Below, piece after piece: positions 27,794-35,307 of a stretch of 64,000 nt of DNA. Source of the DNA: CAIZGX01 sp964430305. Its GTDB lineage: Bacteria; Bacteroidota; Bacteroidia; Flavobacteriales_D; Sanyastnellaceae. The stretch is from positions 20,895 through 84,894 of the forward strand of contig CAYSEX010000002.1 of assembly GCA_964430305.1 (NCBI GenBank), read 5' to 3'. Position 1 is the stretch's first letter, and each line of letters begins with the position of its first letter. The notes below the pieces were generated by a model, which saw nothing but the letters and a program-made list of their open reading frames with translations, was not told the origin of the DNA and made no database searches. A program made the position numbers and the translations under genes.

Positions 27794-29587
27794 TCAATTC
27801 ATTTGTTCTTGGATATCAAGCATTCTTTTGTAGGCTCCATTTTTATTCAAGAGTTCTTGGTGTGTACCAAATTCTAGAATTCTACCTTCTTCAATGACAT
27901 AGATGCAATCTGCCTGACGAATGGTAGAAAGCCTGTGCGCAATAACAATACTCGTTCTGTTTTGCATAAGTTCATTTAAAGCCTGTTGAACCAACTTTTC
28001 GTTTTCGCTGTCAAGAGCAGAAGTTGCTTCGTCTAAAATCAATATTGCTGGGTTTTTTAAAATAGCCCGGGCAATAGCAATGCGTTGACGCTGACCCCCG
28101 GAAAGTTGAATTCCACGTTCGCCAACAATAGTTTGAAATTTTTCAGGGAAGTTTGAAATAAACTCGAAGGCATTGGCTTTTTTTGCTGCTTCGAAAACCT
28201 CTGCCTCTGTTGCCATTGGGTTTCCGTAGCGAATATTTTCGTATATAGTTCCTCCGAATAACAGTACTTCTTGTGGCACATAAGCCATGTTGTTTCGAAT
28301 ATCACGCAAGGACCGGTTGTTCGCAGATTCTCCGTCGAATAAAATTTCCCCTTGAAGAACGTTGTAAAAACGAAGTGCCAAATTCGCAATTGTTGATTTC
28401 CCTGAGCCAGAGGAGCCAACCAAAGCAACTTGCTGGCCAGGTTTTATGGTAAGACTGATCTGATTTAGAATCAGTGATTCGGGTCTGCTTGGATAAGCAA
28501 AGGAGATATCCTTAAATTCAATTCCTCCTCTTAATTTTGGGGTGTTAGTAGATTCATTTGGTAAATCTTCTGACTCCATAGATAAAATCTCCATAACGGA
28601 ATCTATGATACCAAAGCTGCGTTGTAAAGAACCCATTTGTGCAGCAAGTCCACCAATAGATCCAGCAACTAATCCTGTGAGCATAATGAATTGTGGTAAT
28701 ATGTCTGCAGAGAGTTCACCTGATTGTTGCAAGTATGCACCAACTCCGATAACCAGACCAAGAGCGCCAAACAAAAAGATGATAATGAAAGTTCCAAACA
28801 TTCCTCGCCATACTGCACTTTTCATTGCAAATTGCTTTACAAAAGAAATTTTTTCAGTGAATCTTGATGATTCATAAGGTTCATTGGAAAAGCCCTTTAC
28901 GCTGGTAATACTGGTGAAAGATTCGTTAATTACAACGCCAGCTTCCGCTACTTTATCCTGTGTTTCTTTACTCAGCTTTTTGATGAATCTACCAAAAAAT
29001 ACTAAGATGACAATGATGACAGGTAAGCTGGCCAACATAACTAATGTTAGATAGGGAGAGTATGCAACAAGCCAGCCTACACCAACAACAATGATTACAG
29101 ATTGACGTAAAAATTCAGCAAGAGTAGTTGTTAGAGTTTCTTGAATAGCTGTAATATCTGAAGTAAGACGGCTACTTAAATCGCCAACCCGTTTTTCATT
29201 ATAGAATTGCATAGGCATGCGAATGAGTTTTGAAAAAGTGTCTTTACGAAGCTGAAACATTGCATTTTCAGTTACATAGGCAAAAATGTAAACTCTGAAA
29301 AATGAAAAGACACCTTGAATTATTAAAAGTCCAACCAAGACAAACAATGTCTGAGATGTTGTAGATTCTCCATTCCAATGAAACATTTTTAAAATTTGTT
29401 GACTCATTGCACCACCTGGTATAGCACCTTGTCCTGTTGGGCTCATTAAAAAACCCAAAAGCGCTGTAATGACAATGACCAGAAGGCCGGATATAACTAA
29501 AAGTAAAAGCCCTAAGCTAAAAATGAAAGCATAGGGCTTGAGATACTTGAATAAACCGAAACTACTTGAATATTTTTTTTTTGACAC
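27794..29587 (-). CDS. ABC transporter, fused permease and ATPase (MsbA-like)
   Basis: 597 residues. An exporter-type transmembrane domain with six helices (about 1-325) is followed by a nucleotide-binding domain: Walker A GSSGSGKST, signature LSGGQRQR, Walker B ILILDEATSALD, H-loop AHRLST. The start codon is GTG (29585-29587); no earlier in-frame ATG precedes the conserved N-terminus. The half-size architecture works as a homodimer, often exporting lipids or drugs. First gene of an operon with the acyltransferase and VOC genes, which favours a lipid substrate; that is inference. A near-consensus TACCTTCG lies on the minus strand at 29602-29609. Confidence 0.9.
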   Translation of the reverse strand: MSKKKYSSSFGLFKYLKPYAFIFSLGLLLLVISGLLVIVITALLGFLMSPTGQGAIPGGAMSQQILKMFHWNGESTTSQTLFVLVGLLIIQGVFSFFRVYIFAYVTENAMFQLRKDTFSKLIRMPMQFYNEKRVGDLSSRLTSDITAIQETLTTTLAEFLRQSVIIVVGVGWLVAYSPYLTLVMLASLPVIIVILVFFGRFIKKLSKETQDKVAEAGVVINESFTSITSVKGFSNEPYESSRFTEKISFVKQFAMKSAVWRGMFGTFIIIFLFGALGLVIGVGAYLQQSGELSADILPQFIMLTGLVAGSIGGLAAQMGSLQRSFGIIDSVMEILSMESEDLPNESTNTPKLRGGIEFKDISFAYPSRPESLILNQISLTIKPGQQVALVGSSGSGKSTIANLALRFYNVLQGEILFDGESANNRSLRDIRNNMAYVPQEVLLFGGTIYENIRYGNPMATEAEVFEAAKKANAFEFISNFPEKFQTIVGERGIQLSGGQRQRIAIARAILKNPAILILDEATSALDSENEKLVQQALNELMQNRTSIVIAHRLSTIRQADCIYVIEEGRILEFGTHQELLNKNGAYKRMLDIQEQMN

Positions 29588-29617
29588 TTCGCTTTTTCTT
29601 GCGAAGGTAATGAGCCT

Positions 29618-30142
29618 TTACTTTTCTGCAAGCGCTATTGTTTTCTTGGCCTTGCGTACTTCTTTTTTTAGTGCTTTCGTTTGATCGAAACTATAATCGT
29701 CGTCATTCAATAATATTCCAATTCCTGGATCCCAAGTGTATTTTGCTATGGGTGAATTGAGCGAATTAAATTGAACTTCAGGAGACTTTGCGAATAAAAC
29801 AACGTCAAATTCAACTGAGGTTTTCTCTATATTTTCAGGACAGCGCCTTGCATCAATTTCAATTTTTTTGGAGACCATATTCTCTCCGCTGAATTCAAGA
29901 GTGTAGCGATGCCCAAGTGGAAGGAGAAAATCATATACTCCAAAGTGAGAGGCTTCTATGAAAACATATAAGGACTTGTCCTGATAAACTTTTACGGTTC
30001 CCGTCTTCAGAATTTTTTCGACATTGTTCCTCAGACTTATCTCGAACAAACGTCCTTTGAAGTTTAATACATTCGAAGGGGTCTGTCCCTGTGTTGTTAA
30101 GGATATTAGAAATATCCAAACTGTTAAAATTGATATTCTCAT
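29618..30142 (-). CDS. Secreted hypothetical protein, tandem paralogue A
   Basis: 174 residues with a signal peptide (MRISILTVWIFLISLTTQGQ). The mature part has a small beta-sandwich (GRLFEISLRNNVEKILKTGTVKVYQDKSLY ... GVYDFLLPLGHRYTLEFSGENMVSKKIEIDA) like a carboxypeptidase-regulatory/Cna-B fold, then a short acidic and then Lys-rich tail. It shares this layout, including VDFVLFAKSP-type and SPIAKYTWDP/APVAKATIGK segments, with the next gene upstream, which it overlaps by 4 bases. The pair looks like a tandem duplication. No function recognised. Confidence 0.7.
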   Translation of the reverse strand: MRISILTVWIFLISLTTQGQTPSNVLNFKGRLFEISLRNNVEKILKTGTVKVYQDKSLYVFIEASHFGVYDFLLPLGHRYTLEFSGENMVSKKIEIDARRCPENIEKTSVEFDVVLFAKSPEVQFNSLNSPIAKYTWDPGIGILLNDDDYSFDQTKALKKEVRKAKKTIALAEK

Positions 30143-30666
30143 AAACTTGCCTCATTTTTAACCATCTTCTTCAACTCATTTTGAATTTGAGCTTGAATAA
30201 GTTCGTTGTATTTGTCATCCCATTTCGTAGTGTGATTGCGTTTTCCAATTGTTGCTTTTGCCACAGGCGCATGCTGAAGGAATGAAAAATCAAGACCTTC
30301 AGACTCTTGGAATAGAATCATATCAGCTTGAACCAATACTTGAAAAGCGAGTTCTTCATTTTTTAAATTTGTTGCGTCTACTTGAATACTCTTGGTTATG
30401 TAGCCCTCTTTCTTAAATACTACTGTGTACGTGCCCTTATAAGGCGTTTCTATTCTGAATCGACCTTGTTTGTTGCTTTTCCATTGATTTAACAACTGAT
30501 CGTTACTCCAAACCTCAACAGTGGCTTGGTAGAGTGATTTTTCAGTTGGACGGTCGAAAAATTTTTCGGTAATTCTTCCTTCGAATATGATTTTTGATTG
30601 ATCAAAGGATTGTCCATGAGACACTGAAAAAGTGATTAGTGAGAGTACTAGAAGAAGTGTTTTCAT
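30139..30666 (-). CDS. Secreted hypothetical protein, tandem paralogue B
   Basis: 175 residues from ATG 30666 (MKTLLLVLSLITFSVSHGQ, signal peptide); an upstream open stretch to 30795 would overlap the MarR gene and its promoter and is rejected. The beta-sandwich is clearer here: FEGRITEKFFDRPTEKSLYQATVEVW ... GRFRIETPYKGTYTVVFKKEGYITKSIQVDA, the pattern of carboxypeptidase-regulatory-like domains. The C-terminal tail (APVAKATIGKRNHTTKWDDKY) matches its neighbour in position. Probably periplasmic or surface-associated. The divergent MarR promoter lies 44 bases upstream. Confidence 0.72.
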   Translation of the reverse strand: MKTLLLVLSLITFSVSHGQSFDQSKIIFEGRITEKFFDRPTEKSLYQATVEVWSNDQLLNQWKSNKQGRFRIETPYKGTYTVVFKKEGYITKSIQVDATNLKNEELAFQVLVQADMILFQESEGLDFSFLQHAPVAKATIGKRNHTTKWDDKYNELIQAQIQNELKKMVKNEASL

Positions 30667-30709
30667 GTTACTGATTACGTAGTAAGGAGAAAAAAGTTTC
30701 AAATAAATG

Positions 30710-30740
30710 TTTGTACAATTAATGTATGTACATATATTTG
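30710..30740 (+). promoter_or_regulatory. Consensus promoter TTTG-N19-TATATTTG of marR-yceI with overlapping operator
   Basis: TTTG at 30710-30713 and TATATTTG at 30733-30740 are separated by exactly 19 bases. Within it TGTACA occurs twice (30712-30717 and 30727-30732), and the second is the centre of a 16-base palindrome at 30722-30737 with 7 of 8 pairs matching. Such a palindrome over the -7 element is where a MarR dimer would block transcription. The GTG start (30745) is 4 bases past the -7 element. Confidence 0.65.
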
Positions 30741-30744
30741 CATC

Positions 30745-31212
30745 GTGAGCATCGAAAATGACATCAAACAAACGAAGTTCAGTAGCCCGTTTCACCGGCT
30801 GGGAGTGAATCTATTATTCACATCAGCTTGGATAGAAAATGAACATAGGCAACTGTTAAAGCCTTATGGGTTAACCTTACCCCAGTTCAACGTGTTGAGA
30901 ATTCTAAGAGGTCAAAAAGGGAATCCAATCTCCGTTATGGGAGTATGTGAACGAATGATAGACAAAAGCAGCAATGCTTCAAGGCTTATAGATAAATTGA
31001 TTGAAAGGGGATTTGTAAAGCGAACAGTTTGTCCGCAAGACCGCAGACAGGTTGATGTTGTAATTACGGAAAAAGGCCTTGCGCTGATTAATGAGACTGA
31101 CTCATTAACAACTGAAATGGATCGTTTATTTTCAAAAGTGTTGAGTAGTGAACAAGCTACAGAAATGAGTGGTTTATTGGATAAAATAAGAAACAACAAA
31201 AACAAAAAATAG
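30745..31212 (+). CDS. MarR family transcriptional regulator
   Basis: 155 residues, starting with GTG at 30745 (MSIENDIKQTKFSSPFHRL, a conserved start in Bacteroidota homologues); there is no usable in-frame ATG. The winged-helix core has LTLPQFNVLRILRG, the recognition helix region DKSSNASRLIDKLIERGFV and the wing CPQDRRQVDVVITEKG. It binds DNA as a dimer, usually repressing its own operon and releasing on a small ligand or oxidant. The yceI gene follows after 1 base. The palindrome in the promoter (30722-30737) is the likely autoregulatory operator. Confidence 0.9.
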   Translation: MSIENDIKQTKFSSPFHRLGVNLLFTSAWIENEHRQLLKPYGLTLPQFNVLRILRGQKGNPISVMGVCERMIDKSSNASRLIDKLIERGFVKRTVCPQDRRQVDVVITEKGLALINETDSLTTEMDRLFSKVLSSEQATEMSGLLDKIRNNKNKK

Positions 31213-31213
31213 T

Positions 31214-31798
31214 ATGAAAAAACAAATTTTATTTTTAGCAGCTTCAGTTTTATTTGCTGCACAATCATTTGCTCAAATCGCAAATGGAAATTATCTTCTC
31301 GACTTTACAAAGTCAACCATCAATTGGAAGGCAACGAAAAAAACAGGTAGCCATGAGGGTACAGTGAAAGTATCTAGCGGAATTGTTCGTGTTGCGAATG
31401 ATGGTAAAACATTAGCTGGAAAGGTGAAAGTTGACATGAATTCAATTGCTTGTACAGATATCAAAGATGCTGGTACCAATGCTAATTTCTTGAATCACTT
31501 GAAAAGTGAAGACTTTTTCCACAGCGTGAAATTTCCTGATGCGAACTTTGAAGTTACCAAATTCGATGGCAAAAAAGTGTACGGAAAGATTACCATAAAA
31601 GGAATAACTAAAGAAGTAAGTTTCGATGCGAACATCAGTGGGGGCAATAATCAAATCACTGTAAAAGGAACACTGGTTTTGGATAGAACTCAATTTGATA
31701 TTAAATACGGTTCTTCTTCATTCTTTGATAATCTTGGTGATAAGGCAATTGACAACAACTTCACACTTACACTAAATCTTATTGGTAATAAGAAATAA
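31214..31798 (+). CDS. YceI family periplasmic protein
   Basis: 194 residues: signal peptide MKKQILFLAASVLFAAQSFAQ, then a single YceI lipocalin-like barrel (YLLDFTKSTINWKATKKTGSHEGTVK ... GKITIKGITKEVSFDANISG ... FDIKYGSSSFFDNLGDKAIDN). YceI proteins bind long isoprenoids or amides in a hydrophobic pocket; the physiological role is unclear. Cotranscribed with the MarR regulator, 1 base apart, so probably induced by the same ligand or stress. Ends before a strong shared hairpin. Confidence 0.92.
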   Translation: MKKQILFLAASVLFAAQSFAQIANGNYLLDFTKSTINWKATKKTGSHEGTVKVSSGIVRVANDGKTLAGKVKVDMNSIACTDIKDAGTNANFLNHLKSEDFFHSVKFPDANFEVTKFDGKKVYGKITIKGITKEVSFDANISGGNNQITVKGTLVLDRTQFDIKYGSSSFFDNLGDKAIDNNFTLTLNLIGNKK

Positions 31799-31811
31799 GA
31801 AGGTAAGCACT

Positions 31812-31844
31812 AAAAAATAGGCTGCATACTGCAGCCTATTTTTT
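31812..31844. terminator. Bidirectional intrinsic terminator (14-bp stem) between yceI and barrel gene
   Basis: AAAAAATAGGCTGC (31812-31825), loop ATACT, GCAGCCTATTTTTT (31831-31844): a perfect 14-bp stem flanked by A and T tracts, so it can work in both directions. Its right arm contains the last codons and stop (31836-31838) of the minus-strand barrel gene, which therefore encodes part of the terminator. Confidence 0.85.
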
Positions 31845-32570
31845 TTGATCATGAATAAAGTACTTTAGATCAATTGAAAAATATCCTGTGGGTAAATCCA
31901 ACCACAAGGTCTGCGAGTGGTTCGGGTAATTTACCTTCCCTTGGCTTGCCGCAATTCTACCCAATGGAAGATGGTAAGATGCTCCGAGGTAATAATAACC
32001 TTTATCTTTTGTTCTGTATTCAAAGCCCAAATTAGTTTGAGCAGCTAACTTAAACCACGATTCACGCCAAGTTATTTGGGAAAAGTCAATATAAGTAGAA
32101 TCAATTCTTTCAGAACTGAAAGATTCAGCTTCACTTGGAAAGAGATCAATGACCATACCAGCGCTGGCGTTCATAAACCATTTTTTACCTAATTGAACAT
32201 AGATTAGACCTTGAATTGGAATTTCGTATCCAATGAAGGACATGTATTGATTGGAGTTTGCAGTAAGCGAATCTGTTAAATTGAAATTCAACTTGTAATT
32301 TCTTCGAACGAAATTGATACCTGTTTCGATATTCCAAAACGCACCAATGGGTTTGCGAATGATTGTCCCAAAGCTTAAACTCGGGCGAATGTAGGCTGTA
32401 TATGTCAAATTCTCGGTGCTCGACTGAAGCTGGTCGGCTTTCAGATACCCATTTGGAATGATGGGGCGAAGTTGAAACCCAAAGAGAAAATCATCTTTTG
32501 TTTGTGATGATATTTTGGATATCGAACAAAACAAGAAAGTAGCCAAAAGGTATAGAATTCTTAATGCCAT
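31836..32570 (-). CDS. Outer-membrane beta-barrel protein
   Basis: 244 residues. Signal peptide MALRILYLLATFLFCSISKISSQ, then alternating amphipathic strands (PIGAFWNIETGINFVRRNY, SFIGYEIPIQGLIYVQLGKKW, LAAQTNLGFEYRTKDKGYYYLGASYHLPLG) of the OmpW/PorT-like eight-strand barrel type common in Bacteroidota. Located in the outer membrane; ligand unknown. Overlaps the upstream nitroreductase gene by 10 bases and ends inside the shared terminator. Confidence 0.8.
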   Translation of the reverse strand: MALRILYLLATFLFCSISKISSQTKDDFLFGFQLRPIIPNGYLKADQLQSSTENLTYTAYIRPSLSFGTIIRKPIGAFWNIETGINFVRRNYKLNFNLTDSLTANSNQYMSFIGYEIPIQGLIYVQLGKKWFMNASAGMVIDLFPSEAESFSSERIDSTYIDFSQITWRESWFKLAAQTNLGFEYRTKDKGYYYLGASYHLPLGRIAASQGKVNYPNHSQTLWLDLPTGYFSIDLKYFIHDQKK

Positions 32571-33118
32571 GTTGTGACGTATTCAATGGGTTTTCTATGT
32601 GAAGAGGGCCAATTCATTTTTGTATAACCAAAATAAATAATTCCAAGACATTTTTGATTTAAGGGTAATTCCAGCAATTCTGAAAAGACTTCTTTTTTGA
32701 TGAATTTTGGTGTTGACCAAAATCCAGAAAATCCACTCGCATGTGCCATAAGCAGCATGTTCTGCACGGCACAGGCAGTTGCTAGTAATTCTTCTTCTTC
32801 ATCAACTTTTTCAGTTGGAGTATAGGTAACAATAACCGCTGCCGAAGTTTGATTTAACCGAATATTCATTCGGTTAATTTTTGTTGTTTCTGATTCTGGC
32901 AAAAGTGTAGGTAAAATTTCGCGCAATCGATTCATGGATTCCTCAATAAAAACGTGGAAATGCCATGGTTGGGTGTTTTTGTGATTCGGCGCATAAACTG
33001 CACATTGAATAAGCCTTTCTATTTGTTCCCTTTGAATTTTTCGCTCAGAAAAATTTTCGGGTGCAATGGATCTTCTTGATTGGATTAGCTCTATTATCTC
33101 GCTTAAATTATATTTCAT
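32561..33118 (-). CDS. Nitroreductase family protein
   Basis: 185 residues. FMN-binding arginine motif IQSRRSIAPENF near the N-terminus, YAPNHKNTQPWHFHVF (about 42-57), and the C-terminal GIIYFGY. The short length and APNHKNTQPW motif place it in the YdjA/TdsD-like group. Reduces nitro or quinone compounds with NAD(P)H in the cytoplasm; the natural substrate is unknown. Translationally coupled to the barrel gene. Confidence 0.87.
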   Translation of the reverse strand: MKYNLSEIIELIQSRRSIAPENFSERKIQREQIERLIQCAVYAPNHKNTQPWHFHVFIEESMNRLREILPTLLPESETTKINRMNIRLNQTSAAVIVTYTPTEKVDEEEELLATACAVQNMLLMAHASGFSGFWSTPKFIKKEVFSELLELPLNQKCLGIIYFGYTKMNWPSSHRKPIEYVTTWH

Positions 33119-33141
33119 AACGGTTTAAAGTCGGGTTCAAT

Positions 33142-33149
33142 TATTTTTG
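33142..33149 (+). promoter_or_regulatory. -7 element (TATTTTTG) for the SDR-M28 pair
   Basis: Exact TAnnTTTG, 10 bases before ATG 33160. No consensus TTG at the usual distance. Weak evidence because of the T-rich context. Confidence 0.35.
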
Positions 33150-33159
33150 TTCAAACATA

Positions 33160-33924
33160 ATGATGAAAACAATAATAATTACCGGTGCTGGAAGTGGAAT
33201 GGGTGAAGCTACTGCCAAGTTACTTGCAGAAAACGCAGAATATTCTCTAATCCTAATAGGAAGGTCACAATCTAGATTGAACAATGTCTTGGAGTGTCTT
33301 CCAAATCGGGAAAATCATGCCTCCCTTGGAGTGGATATTTGTAATTCCAATGCATTACGATTAGGTCTCGCAGAGTTGTTGAAGGATAAATCCTTGGAGT
33401 GTGTTTTTGCAAATGCTGGAATTGGTGGAGAAAATTCATACGGAGATGATGACCGTTGGCATGAAATCATTCAAACGAATCTGACTGGAACATACAATAC
33501 GATAATGGAGTCTTTACCCTATTTGAGAAAATCAAATGAACGTTTTAAACACATTGTAATTACCTCCTCTTGTTTAGCGCGTTTTGGAGTTCCGAATTAT
33601 ACAGCATATTGCACGGCTAAAACAGGATTGCTGGGCTTGACTAGATCTCTTGCGGTTCAGTATGCGGGTGAAGGAATACTGGTTAATGCATTAACTCCTG
33701 GATGGGTTAGAACCGAAATGGCTGAAAGGGGTATTCAATTGTTGGCTGATAGAGCTGGAATTACATATGAAGAAAGTTTCAAACAGCAAATGGGGTATGT
33801 GCCAACCGGAAACATTTCAGAGCCTTCTGAAATTGCCGAATTGGTGTCCTTTTTATTTTCTGGAAAACAGAATTCTATCACGGGGCAAGCATTAGATATT
33901 AATAATGGTTCTTACATGCAATGA
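33160..33924 (+). CDS. Short-chain dehydrogenase/reductase
   Basis: 254 residues, a classical SDR. Cofactor motif TGAGSGMG (8-15), NAG (85-87), catalytic Ser around 136-137, Tyr150 and Lys154 (YCTAK), and the late LTPGWVRTEM. C-terminal SGKQNSITGQALDINNGSYMQ is typical of FabG-like enzymes. NAD(P)-dependent oxidoreductase of unknown substrate. ATG 33163 one codon later is an alternative start. The M28 peptidase gene overlaps its stop by 4 bases. Confidence 0.88.
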   Translation: MMKTIIITGAGSGMGEATAKLLAENAEYSLILIGRSQSRLNNVLECLPNRENHASLGVDICNSNALRLGLAELLKDKSLECVFANAGIGGENSYGDDDRWHEIIQTNLTGTYNTIMESLPYLRKSNERFKHIVITSSCLARFGVPNYTAYCTAKTGLLGLTRSLAVQYAGEGILVNALTPGWVRTEMAERGIQLLADRAGITYEESFKQQMGYVPTGNISEPSEIAELVSFLFSGKQNSITGQALDINNGSYMQ

Positions 33925-35294
33925 AAAGTATAATATCAAGTTTTTGGTTTGTGATGTTCGGTCTATTACTGAACGCCCAGTTCACACTTTCTGACTCAGT
34001 CTTTGTTAAGAAATTCTACGAAATGGCTTTGTCTGACAATGCTGCTCATAATGATTTAAGAATTCTTTGCAAAGAAATTGGAAATCGAATCGCAGGTTCT
34101 GAAAATGCTGATAAGGCAATTACATGGGGGGAGAAAACGCTTTTTGGAATTGCCGATACCGTTATAAAAATGCCAGTTATGGTGCCTAAATGGGTACGAG
34201 AAAAAAACGAATATGGGGCAATTGTAGTTGGAAGAAAAAAAATGGAAGTTCCAATAAAAGCTCTCGGTGGGTCTATTGGTACCGATGGTCTTTTGAAAGC
34301 TGAAGTTATTGAGTGTCGTGATTTTGAAGATTTAAAGAAAAAAGGGAGTGCAGTTAAAGGTAAGATTGTTTTTTTTAACAAACCTTTTGACCCTGTTTTC
34401 ATCAATACGGGTTCAGCTTATGGTAATACCTTTCCTATTCGAAGCGATGGTGCTTCAGAAGCTGCGAAATACGGTGCAGTTGGTTGCATTATACGCTCTT
34501 TAACTTCGGCAGATGATCGATTCCCTCATACGGGCGCAATGTCCTATAAATCTGACGTGCCGCAAATTCCAGCGGCAGCAATTTCAAGTTTAGACGCGCA
34601 TACCTTGCACGCAAAATTGGAAAGGTCTAAAGTTTTTTTTGAAATGAAAATGAATTGTGAATTACTCCCTGATGTTAAGCAATTCAATGTAATAGGTGAG
34701 ATTAAGGGAACTCAATTTCCAGATAAAATTATTGTAGTTGGTGGTCATTTAGATTCATGGGATGTAGGAGAGGGTGCTCATGATGATGGGGCGGGTATAG
34801 TTCAGAGTATTGAGGTTCTGCGTTTGTTAAAACAGTCTGGTTATAAACCGGCTTGTACCATTCGTTGTGTTTTATACATCAATGAAGAATTCGGGAATGA
34901 TGGCGGTCTAACTTATGCAGACTCTGTTCAAAAGCAGCAGTTGAATCACATTGCAGCAATAGAAAGTGATGCTGGAGGTTTTTCACCCAAGGGTTTTTCA
35001 CTAGATGGTACAGATGAGCAAGTAGAGTGGTTAAAGGGCCTACAAAATTTTTTCGAACCGTATAATTTGTATGTGTTCAAGCGCGGTGGAAGTGGGGTTG
35101 ATATTTCACCGCTGAAAAATGGAAGCACAATGCTCTTTGGTCTTCAAGTTGATGGTCAAAGATATTTTGATTATCACCATACGGATAATGATATTTTTGA
35201 GAATGTGAATCGAAGAGAGCTTGAACTTGGAGCCGCTGCTATGACATCATTGGTTTATTTCCTTGATCAGCGAGAAATAAGAAGGGGTGAATAA
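33921..35294 (+). CDS. Secreted M28 family aminopeptidase
   Basis: 457 residues. An N-terminal signal peptide (MKSIISSFWFVMFGLLLNAQ) is followed by a PA-type insert domain (about 110-230) and the M28 catalytic core: GGHLDSWDVGEGAHDDGAG with zinc ligands His276 and bridging Asp288/289, catalytic NEEFGNDGG, ESDAGG and a late HHTDND His. Similar in layout to glutamate carboxypeptidase-like/PGCP peptidases. Cuts N-terminal residues or dipeptides in the periplasm or outside. Coupled to the SDR gene, with no evident functional link. The stop codon forms the loop of a shared hairpin. Confidence 0.9.
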   Translation: MKSIISSFWFVMFGLLLNAQFTLSDSVFVKKFYEMALSDNAAHNDLRILCKEIGNRIAGSENADKAITWGEKTLFGIADTVIKMPVMVPKWVREKNEYGAIVVGRKKMEVPIKALGGSIGTDGLLKAEVIECRDFEDLKKKGSAVKGKIVFFNKPFDPVFINTGSAYGNTFPIRSDGASEAAKYGAVGCIIRSLTSADDRFPHTGAMSYKSDVPQIPAAAISSLDAHTLHAKLERSKVFFEMKMNCELLPDVKQFNVIGEIKGTQFPDKIIVVGGHLDSWDVGEGAHDDGAGIVQSIEVLRLLKQSGYKPACTIRCVLYINEEFGNDGGLTYADSVQKQQLNHIAAIESDAGGFSPKGFSLDGTDEQVEWLKGLQNFFEPYNLYVFKRGGSGVDISPLKNGSTMLFGLQVDGQRYFDYHHTDNDIFENVNRRELELGAAAMTSLVYFLDQREIRRGE

Positions 35295-35304
35295 TCACCC
35301 CTTC
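35281..35304. terminator. Hairpin shared by convergent genes (10-bp stem)
   Basis: GAAGGGGTGA (35281-35290), loop ATAA, TCACCCCTTC (35295-35304): a perfect 10-bp stem between M28 peptidase and the convergent T9SS gene. The M28 TAA lies in the loop. The flanking T run is short, so as an intrinsic terminator it is only moderate. Confidence 0.6.
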
Positions 35305-35307
35305 AAT

